The notes beneath the pieces are model-generated. The model saw only the letters and a program-made list of their open reading frames with translations. It did no database searches and was not told the origin of the DNA. Of a stretch of DNA of 64,000 nucleotides, positions 53,578-61,680 are shown in pieces (the first letter of the stretch is position 1; each line of letters begins with the position of its first letter). Position numbers and translations under genes: made by a program. Source of the DNA: Bacteriovorax stolpii (GTDB lineage Bacteria; Bdellovibrionota; Bacteriovoracia; Bacteriovoracales; Bacteriovoracaceae); assembly GCA_945883845.1 (NCBI GenBank), contig CAMCYI010000001.1:186001-250000 (forward strand), given 5' to 3'.

Positions 53578-53642
53578 TTGAAAGCTCCTGTCGTATCTCT
53601 TGAATTAGTTCCAAAATCATACCCGAATCAGAGATAAACTTC

Positions 53643-54161
53643 ATGAGAAAATTTCTTTCACTACTCGTCCTCTTCACTCTGTTTTGCTGCCAGTCTGAGC
53701 CTCGCAGCAAGGGCCCATTTCAGGGGGTTGTCCTTGAAACTCCTGCAGGTGGAAAGATAGAGACGCGCGTCGTTTACACCATTCCCGACCAGACTCAGGG
53801 TCTCTCAGGTGTCAGACCGGAGGACTTCAGCACTTCGGAAGGAATGCTTTTCTTCTATCTCGATGATTCAGAAAAAGCGTTCTGGATGCCGGATACTTAT
53901 TTTGATCTCGACCTGATTTTTCTCGACCGCGATTTGCGCATCGTAGATATTATCCGCAAACTTCCCCACTACATCGGCCGCAATAACGAAGATCTTATTC
54001 CACGTGCGCGCAGTGTTTACTGTCGTCACACACTCGAGATGAAAGCCGATTCCGAAATCTCTGCGAATTTAAAAATCGGCGACCAGCTGAAATGGAACGG
54101 AAAAATGTCACTGGAAGATAGTGAAAATTTGATTCGTAAAGAGCTGACAGCTCATCCGTAA
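53643..54161 (+). CDS. DUF192 family secreted protein
   Basis: This 172-residue protein has a hydrophobic signal ending in FCCQS; it may be a lipoprotein, but the box is not standard. The DUF192 domain follows, with DQTQGLSGVRPEDFSTSEGMLF, then FWMPDTYFDLDLIFLD. The domain forms a small beta-barrel of unknown function. It is convergent with the FtsB/DivIC-like gene, with one base between stops. Confidence 0.85.
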   Translation: MRKFLSLLVLFTLFCCQSEPRSKGPFQGVVLETPAGGKIETRVVYTIPDQTQGLSGVRPEDFSTSEGMLFFYLDDSEKAFWMPDTYFDLDLIFLDRDLRIVDIIRKLPHYIGRNNEDLIPRARSVYCRHTLEMKADSEISANLKIGDQLKWNGKMSLEDSENLIRKELTAHP

Positions 54162-54162
54162 A

Positions 54163-54816
54163 TTAAAACTGGATTGATGTTGTTGAAGCCGTCGTCGACG
54201 GTTCAGAAGATTCACCGGCAAAGAGGACCAAGAATTCATCTACTGCGATCACACCCAGATGTTCTTTCGCGAGCTGTCTCTGGTAGTTTTTATCAAGAGA
54301 GATGCGGTTGATTTCTGTTTTTAGTTCACGGTTCTCTGTGTTGATCGCCTGAAGCTCTTCCTGCTTCTCGTGAATCTCTCTTTCTGTAGCAAAATAATCC
54401 CACACACCACGATCCATACAGATCAGGCGAAGAACCAAAAGACCAATGGCGGCCCATGCGATTTTCGGAAGGATATTTTTTCTAGCTTTCGTTTTCTTTG
54501 ATGTGTTCGTGCGAGCAGGTCGTCTCTCAACAACTTCTTCCTCTTCTTCATCTTCCTCTTCGTCGAGGTAATCAATCTGAGTCTGAGCAAGTGAGCTTGA
54601 ACGTCTTTCAATCAGTTCTGACTGATCAGGGTGCCCGACACTTCTTCTGGTGGATGTTGTTTCAAATACTGCAGGAGCAATGGAAGAATCCGTCGCGAAA
54701 GGACGATTAAAAACATTCTTACGGTTACGAAGTCTCTCCCGTGGTGCGGTCTTCGCAGATCGCTGGGCAAAAGGAGATTCTACTTCTTCGAAATCATCTT
54801 GAGTTGTTGAGTTCAT
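54163..54816 (-). CDS. FtsB/DivIC-like septum protein
   Basis: This 217-residue protein has a long cytoplasmic N-terminus (about 1–105) that is acidic and low in complexity, one membrane helix (about 115–132), and a periplasmic coiled coil (EKQEELQAINTENRELKTEINRISLD) typical of FtsB/DivIC. E. coli FtsB is about 103 residues, so the N-terminal extension is unusual. It likely works with FtsL and FtsQ in cell division. I use the ATG at 54816; a GTG at 54828 is possible. Confidence 0.75.
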   Translation of the reverse strand: MNSTTQDDFEEVESPFAQRSAKTAPRERLRNRKNVFNRPFATDSSIAPAVFETTSTRRSVGHPDQSELIERRSSSLAQTQIDYLDEEEDEEEEEVVERRPARTNTSKKTKARKNILPKIAWAAIGLLVLRLICMDRGVWDYFATEREIHEKQEELQAINTENRELKTEINRISLDKNYQRQLAKEHLGVIAVDEFLVLFAGESSEPSTTASTTSIQF

Positions 54817-54829
54817 TCTAAATTCCACT

Positions 54830-54973
54830 AAAATACGTCCTGTATTTTAAGAGTATTGATGCCCAATATCACTTGGGTTTGTGTGTTAATATCCAAGTTA
54901 ACACGCTCAACTAATGACTTCAATAGGTTATGGAGAAGAACTTTTTGCCTAGCCCGTAGGACCAGGCAAAAAG
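54830..54973 (-). promoter_or_regulatory. cluster of four inverted repeats upstream of the FtsB/DivIC-like gene
   Basis: Four perfect inverted repeats lie in 144 bases: AAAATAC/GTATTTT (54830–54848), CCCAA/TTGGG (54862–54877), GTGTTAA/TTAACAC (54883–54904) and a 10-bp stem (54941–54950 with 54964–54973). The last is close to the stop of the helicase gene but has no T-run on the helicase strand. The third has the form of a repressor operator. Together they suggest a regulated promoter for the division gene. Confidence 0.5.
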
Positions 54974-54986
54974 TGAGAAGAAATTT

Positions 54987-56696
54987 TTAGTAACGTGATC
55001 CGCGAGAAGGCCCACCACTCGAACGACGGAATCCACCGCCGCCCCCACGACCGCCCCTATCAAATCCACGAGCACCACGATCAGGCCCGCCGTTGAATGT
55101 TGGAGCACTCGCTAGTTCGATCGCAATACGACGATTACCATACATCTGACCTTTCAGTGCAAGCATGGCATCGATATGCGCAGCTGAAGCTTCGATGAAC
55201 GCGAATTTTTCTTTTGTATCAATGCGGCCGATATCGCGACCAGAAACTCCTGCAACTTGAGCAACAAACTTGATGAGATCACCTGGAGTAGCGCCATCCA
55301 TTGTTCCGAGGTTGATGAAAAATTTCTGCATACCAGTTGTGGCACGTACTGCAGTTCCACGCTCACGAGGAGCTGCGAGATCGATATCCTGTGCTTTCTG
55401 GTAACGCTTGAGAGTGTTCTCAAACATAAATCCGTAAACACCCTTGATGATGTCTTCTTTTGAAAGTTCATCAAATTTCGTTTTGAAAGAATCATAGTGA
55501 AGAACTTCTTCATCATGGAAACTACCGATATGATCAGTGAATCTTGTCATCGATTTCTCGAGAATTCTTTCACGAATAGCATTCACTTTAGGAAGCTCGA
55601 TGCGCTGAATTTGAGCTTTCGTAATTCTTTCGATCTGACCAACACGGCTTTGTTCGTTTGGCTCGATGATTGAGAGTGAAATCCCCTTAGAACCACCACG
55701 ACCAGTACGACCGATACGGTGAACGTAAGACTCGTTGTCCTGAGGAAGTCCAAAGTTGATAACGTGAGTGAGGTTGTTAACATCAATCCCGCGGGCAGCA
55801 ACGTCAGTACAAACGAGAAGAGTGATTTTCTTTTCTTTAAATTTCTTCATCGTCATGTCACGAGATGATTGATCCATGTCCCCGTGAAGAGCATCAGTCG
55901 GGTATCCGCGAGCATTCAATTCATCAGTAAGTTCTTTCGCGCCGATTTTCGTACGAGTGAAAATGATTGCGTACATAGCGTCTGAATAATCGAGGTAACG
56001 GCAAAGAGCTTCAACCTGATTATCACGACGAACAACAACTGCTTGCTGCTCGATATTGTCTGCAGTGAGAACTTTTTTCGTCACACGAACAGTGACAGGA
56101 TTCGAGAACTCGCGGTTAACGAGATCAGTAATCGGGCCAGGCATCGTTGCTGAGAACATCCAGATTCTCTTCTCAGGAATTCCCTCAAGGATCTTCGTTA
56201 CGTCATCAAAGAAACCCATGTCGAGCATTTCATCAGCTTCATCAAGAACAACGAAACGAGTTGATTCAAATTTAAGAACTCCTCTTTCGATGAGATCCAT
56301 CACGCGACCAGGAGTACCTGCAATGATTTGTGGTTTTTTCGCCTTGAAATCTTTGATCTGAAGACCCACAGAAGTACCACCGTAAACTGACATTGAACGG
56401 ATAGGTTCAAATGCAGACAGGCGCTGAATTTCTTCGTGAATCTGGTTCGCAAGTTCCCGAGTCGGAGCGAGGATGATCGCCTGAAGAGCTGGTGATTTAA
56501 AATCCAGTTTTTCGAGGAGAGGAAGAACGAAAGCTGCAGTTTTACCTGAGCCCGTTTGTGCCTGACCGATGAAATCGATGTCGCCCTTCATGAGGACAGG
56601 GATGGCCTGAGTTTGAATCTCAGAAGGTGTGTCAAAGCCCATTTTTTCGATAGCTTTGAGGGAGGACTCTTTGAGTCCGAGTTCAATAAAAGACAT
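54987..56696 (-). CDS. DEAD-box RNA helicase with DbpA-type RNA-binding domain
   Basis: This 569-residue helicase has AQTGSGKT, DEAD in VLDEADEMLDMG, SAT in FSATMPG and HRIGRTGRGG. A C-terminal DbpA/CsdA RNA-binding domain (about 470–540, KFFINLGTMDGATPGDLIKFV) is followed by an Arg/Gly-rich tail (GGPDRGARG to the end). It probably acts in ribosome assembly or cold adaptation. The ATG at 56696 has a GGAGA site; the longer frame from 56732 is not supported. Confidence 0.92.
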   Translation of the reverse strand: MSFIELGLKESSLKAIEKMGFDTPSEIQTQAIPVLMKGDIDFIGQAQTGSGKTAAFVLPLLEKLDFKSPALQAIILAPTRELANQIHEEIQRLSAFEPIRSMSVYGGTSVGLQIKDFKAKKPQIIAGTPGRVMDLIERGVLKFESTRFVVLDEADEMLDMGFFDDVTKILEGIPEKRIWMFSATMPGPITDLVNREFSNPVTVRVTKKVLTADNIEQQAVVVRRDNQVEALCRYLDYSDAMYAIIFTRTKIGAKELTDELNARGYPTDALHGDMDQSSRDMTMKKFKEKKITLLVCTDVAARGIDVNNLTHVINFGLPQDNESYVHRIGRTGRGGSKGISLSIIEPNEQSRVGQIERITKAQIQRIELPKVNAIRERILEKSMTRFTDHIGSFHDEEVLHYDSFKTKFDELSKEDIIKGVYGFMFENTLKRYQKAQDIDLAAPRERGTAVRATTGMQKFFINLGTMDGATPGDLIKFVAQVAGVSGRDIGRIDTKEKFAFIEASAAHIDAMLALKGQMYGNRRIAIELASAPTFNGGPDRGARGFDRGGRGGGGGFRRSSGGPSRGSRY

Positions 56697-57012
56697 GCAT
56701 TCTCCTTTGGAGAAAATAAAAGTTATGCGCAAATTTGTAATGTGAGAGACGGTCTCTTCAATCTAGTCTCAACCGGTCCATCGGACCGACCTTAAGAACC
56801 ACTTAGACCTTATAGACAAAGAAAGATCCGGGTGGGGAAAGGTAAAAAAATTAACGGCTAAAGGGTTAGTAGCACACCATCTTAAGCTTTGTACACCCCT
56901 GCGTTATTTAATCCTTAAGGTACCGACTGTTTTGCTTGGATATCAAGTACTTGTAGTGCGTTTTTGACGAGATTTCCCTTGCTGAAAATCCAATAGGCCT
57001 TAGAATTTTTGT
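56697..57012. promoter_or_regulatory. divergent intergenic region with helicase leader hairpins
   Basis: This is the only gap over 300 bases. On the helicase side it holds two hairpins, AGAGAC/GTCTCT (56745–56757) and CGGTCC/GGACCG (56774–56788), in the probable 5' leader, which recalls structured leaders of cold-induced genes. On the other side TTGCTG (56979–56984) and TAGAAT (57001–57006) are 16 bases apart and end 6 bases before the ATG at 57013. I see no gene in it. Confidence 0.45.
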
Positions 57013-57318
57013 ATGAAGGTATTTTGTCTTTATGTTTTGGCCGTGATGATGGCCCTTGTTTCTTTTCAGGTGATCGACCAGAAAGGTTTCACGCTGACTT
57101 CTGATCTTGAATCAGAAACGATTAGTGCAGTTGAAGTTTGGAATCTAAATCCACTCAAAGAAGCAGATACAAAAACCAGTTCACAACAAAATTATATTGC
57201 CCAGGCCTTTATCCCTATCGTGACTCTAGCAAGTGAACTCATTTCGCATCCAACTTTCACTCACTATCTTCCTCTCTACGATCTCATACGCTCCAAGAAT
57301 TTCTTCCTGTTGATTTAG
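57013..57318 (+). CDS. small exported protein, unknown
   Basis: This 101-residue frame opens with a hydrophobic segment (MKVFCLYVLAVMMALVSFQV) that could be a signal peptide or anchor. The remainder is of ordinary composition, with no cysteines after the leader. No Shine-Dalgarno sequence precedes it; a TAGAAT box 6 bases upstream would give a leaderless mRNA. It lies 54 bases before the symporter gene and may belong to that operon. No family is recognised. Confidence 0.5.
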   Translation: MKVFCLYVLAVMMALVSFQVIDQKGFTLTSDLESETISAVEVWNLNPLKEADTKTSSQQNYIAQAFIPIVTLASELISHPTFTHYLPLYDLIRSKNFFLLI

Positions 57319-57372
57319 AATTTCCCCGTATAAATAGAGTTGAGTCTCCATTAAGTGAAACAAGGAAGTTTC

Positions 57373-58872
57373 ATGCATTTATCATCAATGGATGTAGCTG
57401 TCGTTCTCCTCTACATCTTCATGATTTATACGATCGCGATCATGGCCAACCGGGCGATGAAGAAAGTTCATAAAGGTGCTGCACTCTCAAATCACGACGT
57501 CATGGAAAAGCACTATCTCGCAGGGAAGACCATTACTTTCTGGGAAGCGCTCATGTCCATCATCGCGACAGAATTCTCTGCGCTCGCGTTCCTCATCATC
57601 CCGACATTAGTTTACTTCGATAATATGAGCTACATTCGTTTCATCATCGGTGCCTGCATCAGTCGTGCCCTCATCGCGTTCTTTTTTCTCCCTCACGTTT
57701 ATGGAAAAGGACTGACGATCTTCGAGGTTCTTGCACGCGGGATTCACGGATATAAAATTCTCAACAAAGAAGGAGAAAGCGGAAGAAGAACTTTCGCATT
57801 CTTTTACATCATCAGTAAGGTTGTTGGAGTTTCCGTTAAGCTTCTTGGCGGCGCCATCCTCATCGCCGATTTTTTCAACATCTCACTCTTCGCAGCTATT
57901 GTCTCCATCTCGACCATGACTTACATCTACATTCTCGTAGGAGGGCTTAAGGCCGTTGTGAGAACAGATATGTTGCAAGCAAGTATGTTCATTCTGGGTG
58001 GTATCGCTGCTCACCATGTGATCGGACAAATGAGTTCTTACTCATGGAGCGAGCTCGTCGTTTTCGGGATCAAGGCCGGAAAATTTGATTTCTGGTCTGG
58101 CGACTACGGCTTCCTTCACTTCATCTACGGCATCCTCGCCGGAATCGCATACGATGCCGCTACTCATGGAGTGGATCAGGATCTGACACAAAAACTTTTC
58201 GGTGCGAAGGACAAGGAAACTGCAAAGAAGGCACTCGCATGGTCGGCACTCGGATCTCTTCTTGTGAACCTCGTCTTTCTTAGTCTGGGTGTTGTACTTT
58301 GGGCGTATTATACGAAGCACGGGAAAGCCGTTCCACCGCCGGATAAAATTTTCTCGCACCTGATTGAAAACAATTTTCCATCGCCGTTAAAAGGCTTGAT
58401 GGTCGCAAGTATCCTGGCGGCCTGTATGTCCACACTTGATTCCTCCATCAATGCTCTCAGTTCAGTGATGTGGAACGATCTTCTCAATGTGAAAAAATCA
58501 AAGATGATCCGTGTCTATATCAACATGGATAACTTCATCATCACTCTTGCTATCGTGATGATGGCATTTCTTTTCTCGATGATTCCGAACTCACTGAAGT
58601 TCGGCATGCAGTTCGCTTACCTTGCAACTGCTCCGCTCCTGGCCTTCTTCATTTGCAGAATGCTATTTGCAAAACATATTAGGATTAATTTTTCGTCGTC
58701 TCTTATCGTCCTGACTTTCGGATTTACATTTATAGGTATGGGGATCAATCACTTCCGTCTGGGATTTGATCCTCAGTTAACGATTCTTTGGGGAATTATG
58801 ACGACGGTCCTGTTCATGTGGACTTATTCCCGGATCACAGACTACATCGAAGCAAGAGAGAAAAAATCATGA
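57373..58872 (+). CDS. sodium:solute symporter (SSS family)
   Basis: This 499-residue protein has about 13 membrane helices and the SSS signatures GGLKAVVRTDMLQ (about residue 200) and AACMSTLDSSINALSS (about 352–367), which includes the Ser/Thr residues of the sodium site. It should carry an unidentified solute inward with sodium. I use the ATG at 57373 behind AAGGA; a GTG at 57355 is less likely. Its stop overlaps the start of the ABC-like gene as ATGA, a strong sign that the two are made together. Confidence 0.88.
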   Translation: MHLSSMDVAVVLLYIFMIYTIAIMANRAMKKVHKGAALSNHDVMEKHYLAGKTITFWEALMSIIATEFSALAFLIIPTLVYFDNMSYIRFIIGACISRALIAFFFLPHVYGKGLTIFEVLARGIHGYKILNKEGESGRRTFAFFYIISKVVGVSVKLLGGAILIADFFNISLFAAIVSISTMTYIYILVGGLKAVVRTDMLQASMFILGGIAAHHVIGQMSSYSWSELVVFGIKAGKFDFWSGDYGFLHFIYGILAGIAYDAATHGVDQDLTQKLFGAKDKETAKKALAWSALGSLLVNLVFLSLGVVLWAYYTKHGKAVPPPDKIFSHLIENNFPSPLKGLMVASILAACMSTLDSSINALSSVMWNDLLNVKKSKMIRVYINMDNFIITLAIVMMAFLFSMIPNSLKFGMQFAYLATAPLLAFFICRMLFAKHIRINFSSSLIVLTFGFTFIGMGINHFRLGFDPQLTILWGIMTTVLFMWTYSRITDYIEAREKKS

Positions 58873-60587
58873 GTCGCAAACTAATTTTTCATTCAAAATC
58901 TGACGACCGTATTAAATCAGGTGCCCGCTTCCGGGACTTGCTGAAGCTTATGGCAGAGCCAGAAATGGGCTTTGTTAAATCTATCGTCATCATCACTATG
59001 GCCGTGAACCTTCTGAGTCTTGGAGTTCCGCTCGCTATCCAGATGATCATCAACAATATTGGTGTGCGGACCATGGCCCAGCCGTTGATTGTCCTTATTG
59101 TCTTACTTTTATTCATTCTTTCTATGAGTGGAGTCCTGCAGGCGATTCAGACGCACACAGTAGAGATACTTCAACGCCGTCTATTTGTTCGTTATGGACT
59201 CATCATCAGCGAACGACTGACGGCTTACCAGGATCAGCATTTTAAGAAAGCAAACTCTCCGGACCTGATTAACCGTTACTTCGATATCATAACCATGCAA
59301 TCGAGTATGGTGACCTTCTTTGTGAACGGTTTCGGATTCGTCATCCAGTTTATTGTCGGGTTCACACTTCTTGCGTTCTACCATCCCTACTTTCTGGGAT
59401 TCGCCGGTTTTATGGCACAGTTTCTCTTCATCAACTGGATGCTCTTTGGACCAGATGGTGTCAAAGCGGGATCTCCCGAGGCAGATGGTAAATACGAACT
59501 TGTCAGTTGGGTCGAAGAAGTCAGCCGCGCGAGAAACATTTTCACATCAGATAACGGTAAAGACTTTTCCAATAACAAGATGAATACCTTGTTTAACAAA
59601 TGGCTTGAAGTTCGAAACGTCCTTTTTAACTTCCAGTATCGTCAGCACATTGGCCTGCAGATTTTTGGCGTGGTGATGAACATTCTCCTGCTCGGTATCG
59701 GTGGATATCTTGTTTTGAACAAAGAACTCTCGGCCGGACAGCTCGTTGCTGCAGCCCTCGTCGTCAACAGTATCATTGCCAGTCTCCCGAATCTTCAAAG
59801 CTTCTTTTTCAGCATTTATAACTACTCTACTGCTCTCGATATGGTTGCCCGGTTCTACGACTATCCTCTTGAACCAACACGAACGAACGTCAGCATGCCT
59901 CAATCTTTTGATATCTCTTTTGAGAATCTAAAGTTCGAACCAAATTACGATTTCTCATTTGAGTTCAAGGAAGGGTCAAAAAATCTGATTCTCGTCAGAA
60001 GCTTTTCTTCCATCGATCGTTTTTACGAAGGCCTGATGGGATTCAGTGATCACACCTCAGGTTCCGTGCGATATGGCGGCAAGCTTATCGATGATCTAGA
60101 TATCGGACAAATCAGAAATCATATTCAGATTATTGCCCATGATCAGTTTTTTTCAGGATCAATCCTTGAAAACGTCGTCGGTATTGGATCGAAGAAAACT
60201 TCTACGCAGACAGAAATCCATCAGATTCTTGAGAGAGTGGGCTTACTTGAAAACATCATGAAACTTCCGGAAGGCCTGAATACTTTGATCCGGCCTAATG
60301 GATATCCACTTAGTAAGTCACAGCTCCTTACGATCCAGATCGCTAGGGCTCTTTTCCAAAAGCCAAAAATCCTGCTCGTGACTCCAGACTTCGAGAGAAT
60401 TTCTACATTTAAGCGAAGGCTCGTCCTCAATGAGCTCCTGGATGGACATAACGACTGGACTCTTCTGTTCTTCACACAGCGCTATTACAAAGGGAACTTT
60501 GATCGCAAAGTCATGTTCGAGCGCTCGAGTATGAGAGAGCTTCCAACTGAAGCTGACTTCCTGAAGGAGATTGAAAACTATGGCTGA
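58869..60587 (+). CDS. ABC exporter-like protein with degenerate ATPase domain
   Basis: This 572-residue protein has an ABC exporter membrane domain (about 33–325, six helices) and a C-terminal region (about 347–570) that follows the exporter ATPase fold. The catalytic motifs are lost. The Walker A place (about 373–384) has no GxxGxGKS/T, the signature is PLSKSQ instead of LSGGQ, Walker B ends in ILLVTPDF without the usual Asp-Glu, and the H-loop His is Gln (FFTQR, 535–539). The Q-loop AHDQFFSGSILENV is well kept. It therefore looks like a pseudo-ATPase. It lies between a symporter and an HlyD/TolC pair, all overlapping. Confidence 0.85.
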   Translation: MSRKLIFHSKSDDRIKSGARFRDLLKLMAEPEMGFVKSIVIITMAVNLLSLGVPLAIQMIINNIGVRTMAQPLIVLIVLLLFILSMSGVLQAIQTHTVEILQRRLFVRYGLIISERLTAYQDQHFKKANSPDLINRYFDIITMQSSMVTFFVNGFGFVIQFIVGFTLLAFYHPYFLGFAGFMAQFLFINWMLFGPDGVKAGSPEADGKYELVSWVEEVSRARNIFTSDNGKDFSNNKMNTLFNKWLEVRNVLFNFQYRQHIGLQIFGVVMNILLLGIGGYLVLNKELSAGQLVAAALVVNSIIASLPNLQSFFFSIYNYSTALDMVARFYDYPLEPTRTNVSMPQSFDISFENLKFEPNYDFSFEFKEGSKNLILVRSFSSIDRFYEGLMGFSDHTSGSVRYGGKLIDDLDIGQIRNHIQIIAHDQFFSGSILENVVGIGSKKTSTQTEIHQILERVGLLENIMKLPEGLNTLIRPNGYPLSKSQLLTIQIARALFQKPKILLVTPDFERISTFKRRLVLNELLDGHNDWTLLFFTQRYYKGNFDRKVMFERSSMRELPTEADFLKEIENYG

Positions 60588-61680
60588 TAAACATCACCAC
60601 CAGAATGATTCCTCACTTTATTCTGTTGTCACATCTGTATACAAAGAAACCTACGCTCAAAATCCGAAGGACATGCTGGAACTTCATGAGCTTCCTGAGC
60701 CTGCGAAACTTTTCACGCGACTCATGATCATCTTCTTCCTGTTCATGGCGATCTTCTTCATTGCCATTCCATGGCAGCAGACCGCAGACGGCTCTGGAAA
60801 AGTGATGGCCTATCTTCCGCAAGATCGGGTGCAAAACATTCATGCGACGGTTACCGGAAGAATCAAGCAGTGGTTCGTGAAAGAAGGTACGTTCGTTAAG
60901 CAAGGCGATCCCATCATGGAGATCGTCGACATTGACCCTAACTACATGGCACGTCTTGAAGTTGAAAATAACGCCGTTAAAAGCCAGTACGATGCAGCGG
61001 TCGCTGTCGCGCGAACAGCAAAATATGATTTCGACCGTCAGACTGATCTTTTTAATAAAGGGATCAGCTCGCGAAAAGACATGGAAATGGCCACCATTAC
61101 GTTTAAAAATGCCCAGTCTTCCGAAGCCCAGGCCCTTTCGAATTACACTCAATCACAATCAAAAGTGACGAGACAAAAAACTCAGGTCGTCCCAGCTCCG
61201 ACAGATGGAACGATCGTGAGACTTCTCGTCGGGACGAGTTCTGTTGTTGTGAATCAGGGTGATGTCGTAGCGATCTTCGTTCCACGCAGTGACAATCTTT
61301 CAGCGCAAATTTTTATCAGAGGTAATGATCTTCCGCTCGTGTACGAGGGAAGAAAAGTACGTTTGCAGTTTGAAGGATGGCCCGCTATTCAATTTTCAGG
61401 ATGGCCTTCAGTTGCTGTTGGAACCTTCGGGGGTATCGTCAGTTTCGTCGATCAGACTGCAACACCTGACGGTCTCTTCAGAGTGATCGTCGTTCCTGGT
61501 CCAAAAGATAAATGGCCTTCAGCACGTTTCATCAGACAAGGTACCCGCGTGAATGGATGGATTCTTCTGAACACAGTCGCTATGGGCTATGAGCTCTGGA
61601 GACAGTTCAACGGATTCCCACCATCCATGGAAGCTGAACCCGGCAAACTTGAGACATCCACAATGGAGATTCCGGAATGA
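60580..61680 (+). CDS. HlyD-family membrane fusion protein
   Basis: This 366-residue adaptor has one membrane helix (about 48–66), a lipoyl-like half-motif (GRIKQWFVKEGTFVKQGDPIMEIVD), a coiled-coil hairpin (about 125–195), the second half-motif (APTDGTIVRLLVGTSSVVVNQGDVVAIF) and a beta-barrel. It joins the inner-membrane exporter-like protein to the TolC-like channel. Its ATG overlaps the ABC-like gene by 8 bases; the AAGGAG site lies in that gene. Confidence 0.92.
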   Translation: MADKHHHQNDSSLYSVVTSVYKETYAQNPKDMLELHELPEPAKLFTRLMIIFFLFMAIFFIAIPWQQTADGSGKVMAYLPQDRVQNIHATVTGRIKQWFVKEGTFVKQGDPIMEIVDIDPNYMARLEVENNAVKSQYDAAVAVARTAKYDFDRQTDLFNKGISSRKDMEMATITFKNAQSSEAQALSNYTQSQSKVTRQKTQVVPAPTDGTIVRLLVGTSSVVVNQGDVVAIFVPRSDNLSAQIFIRGNDLPLVYEGRKVRLQFEGWPAIQFSGWPSVAVGTFGGIVSFVDQTATPDGLFRVIVVPGPKDKWPSARFIRQGTRVNGWILLNTVAMGYELWRQFNGFPPSMEAEPGKLETSTMEIPE

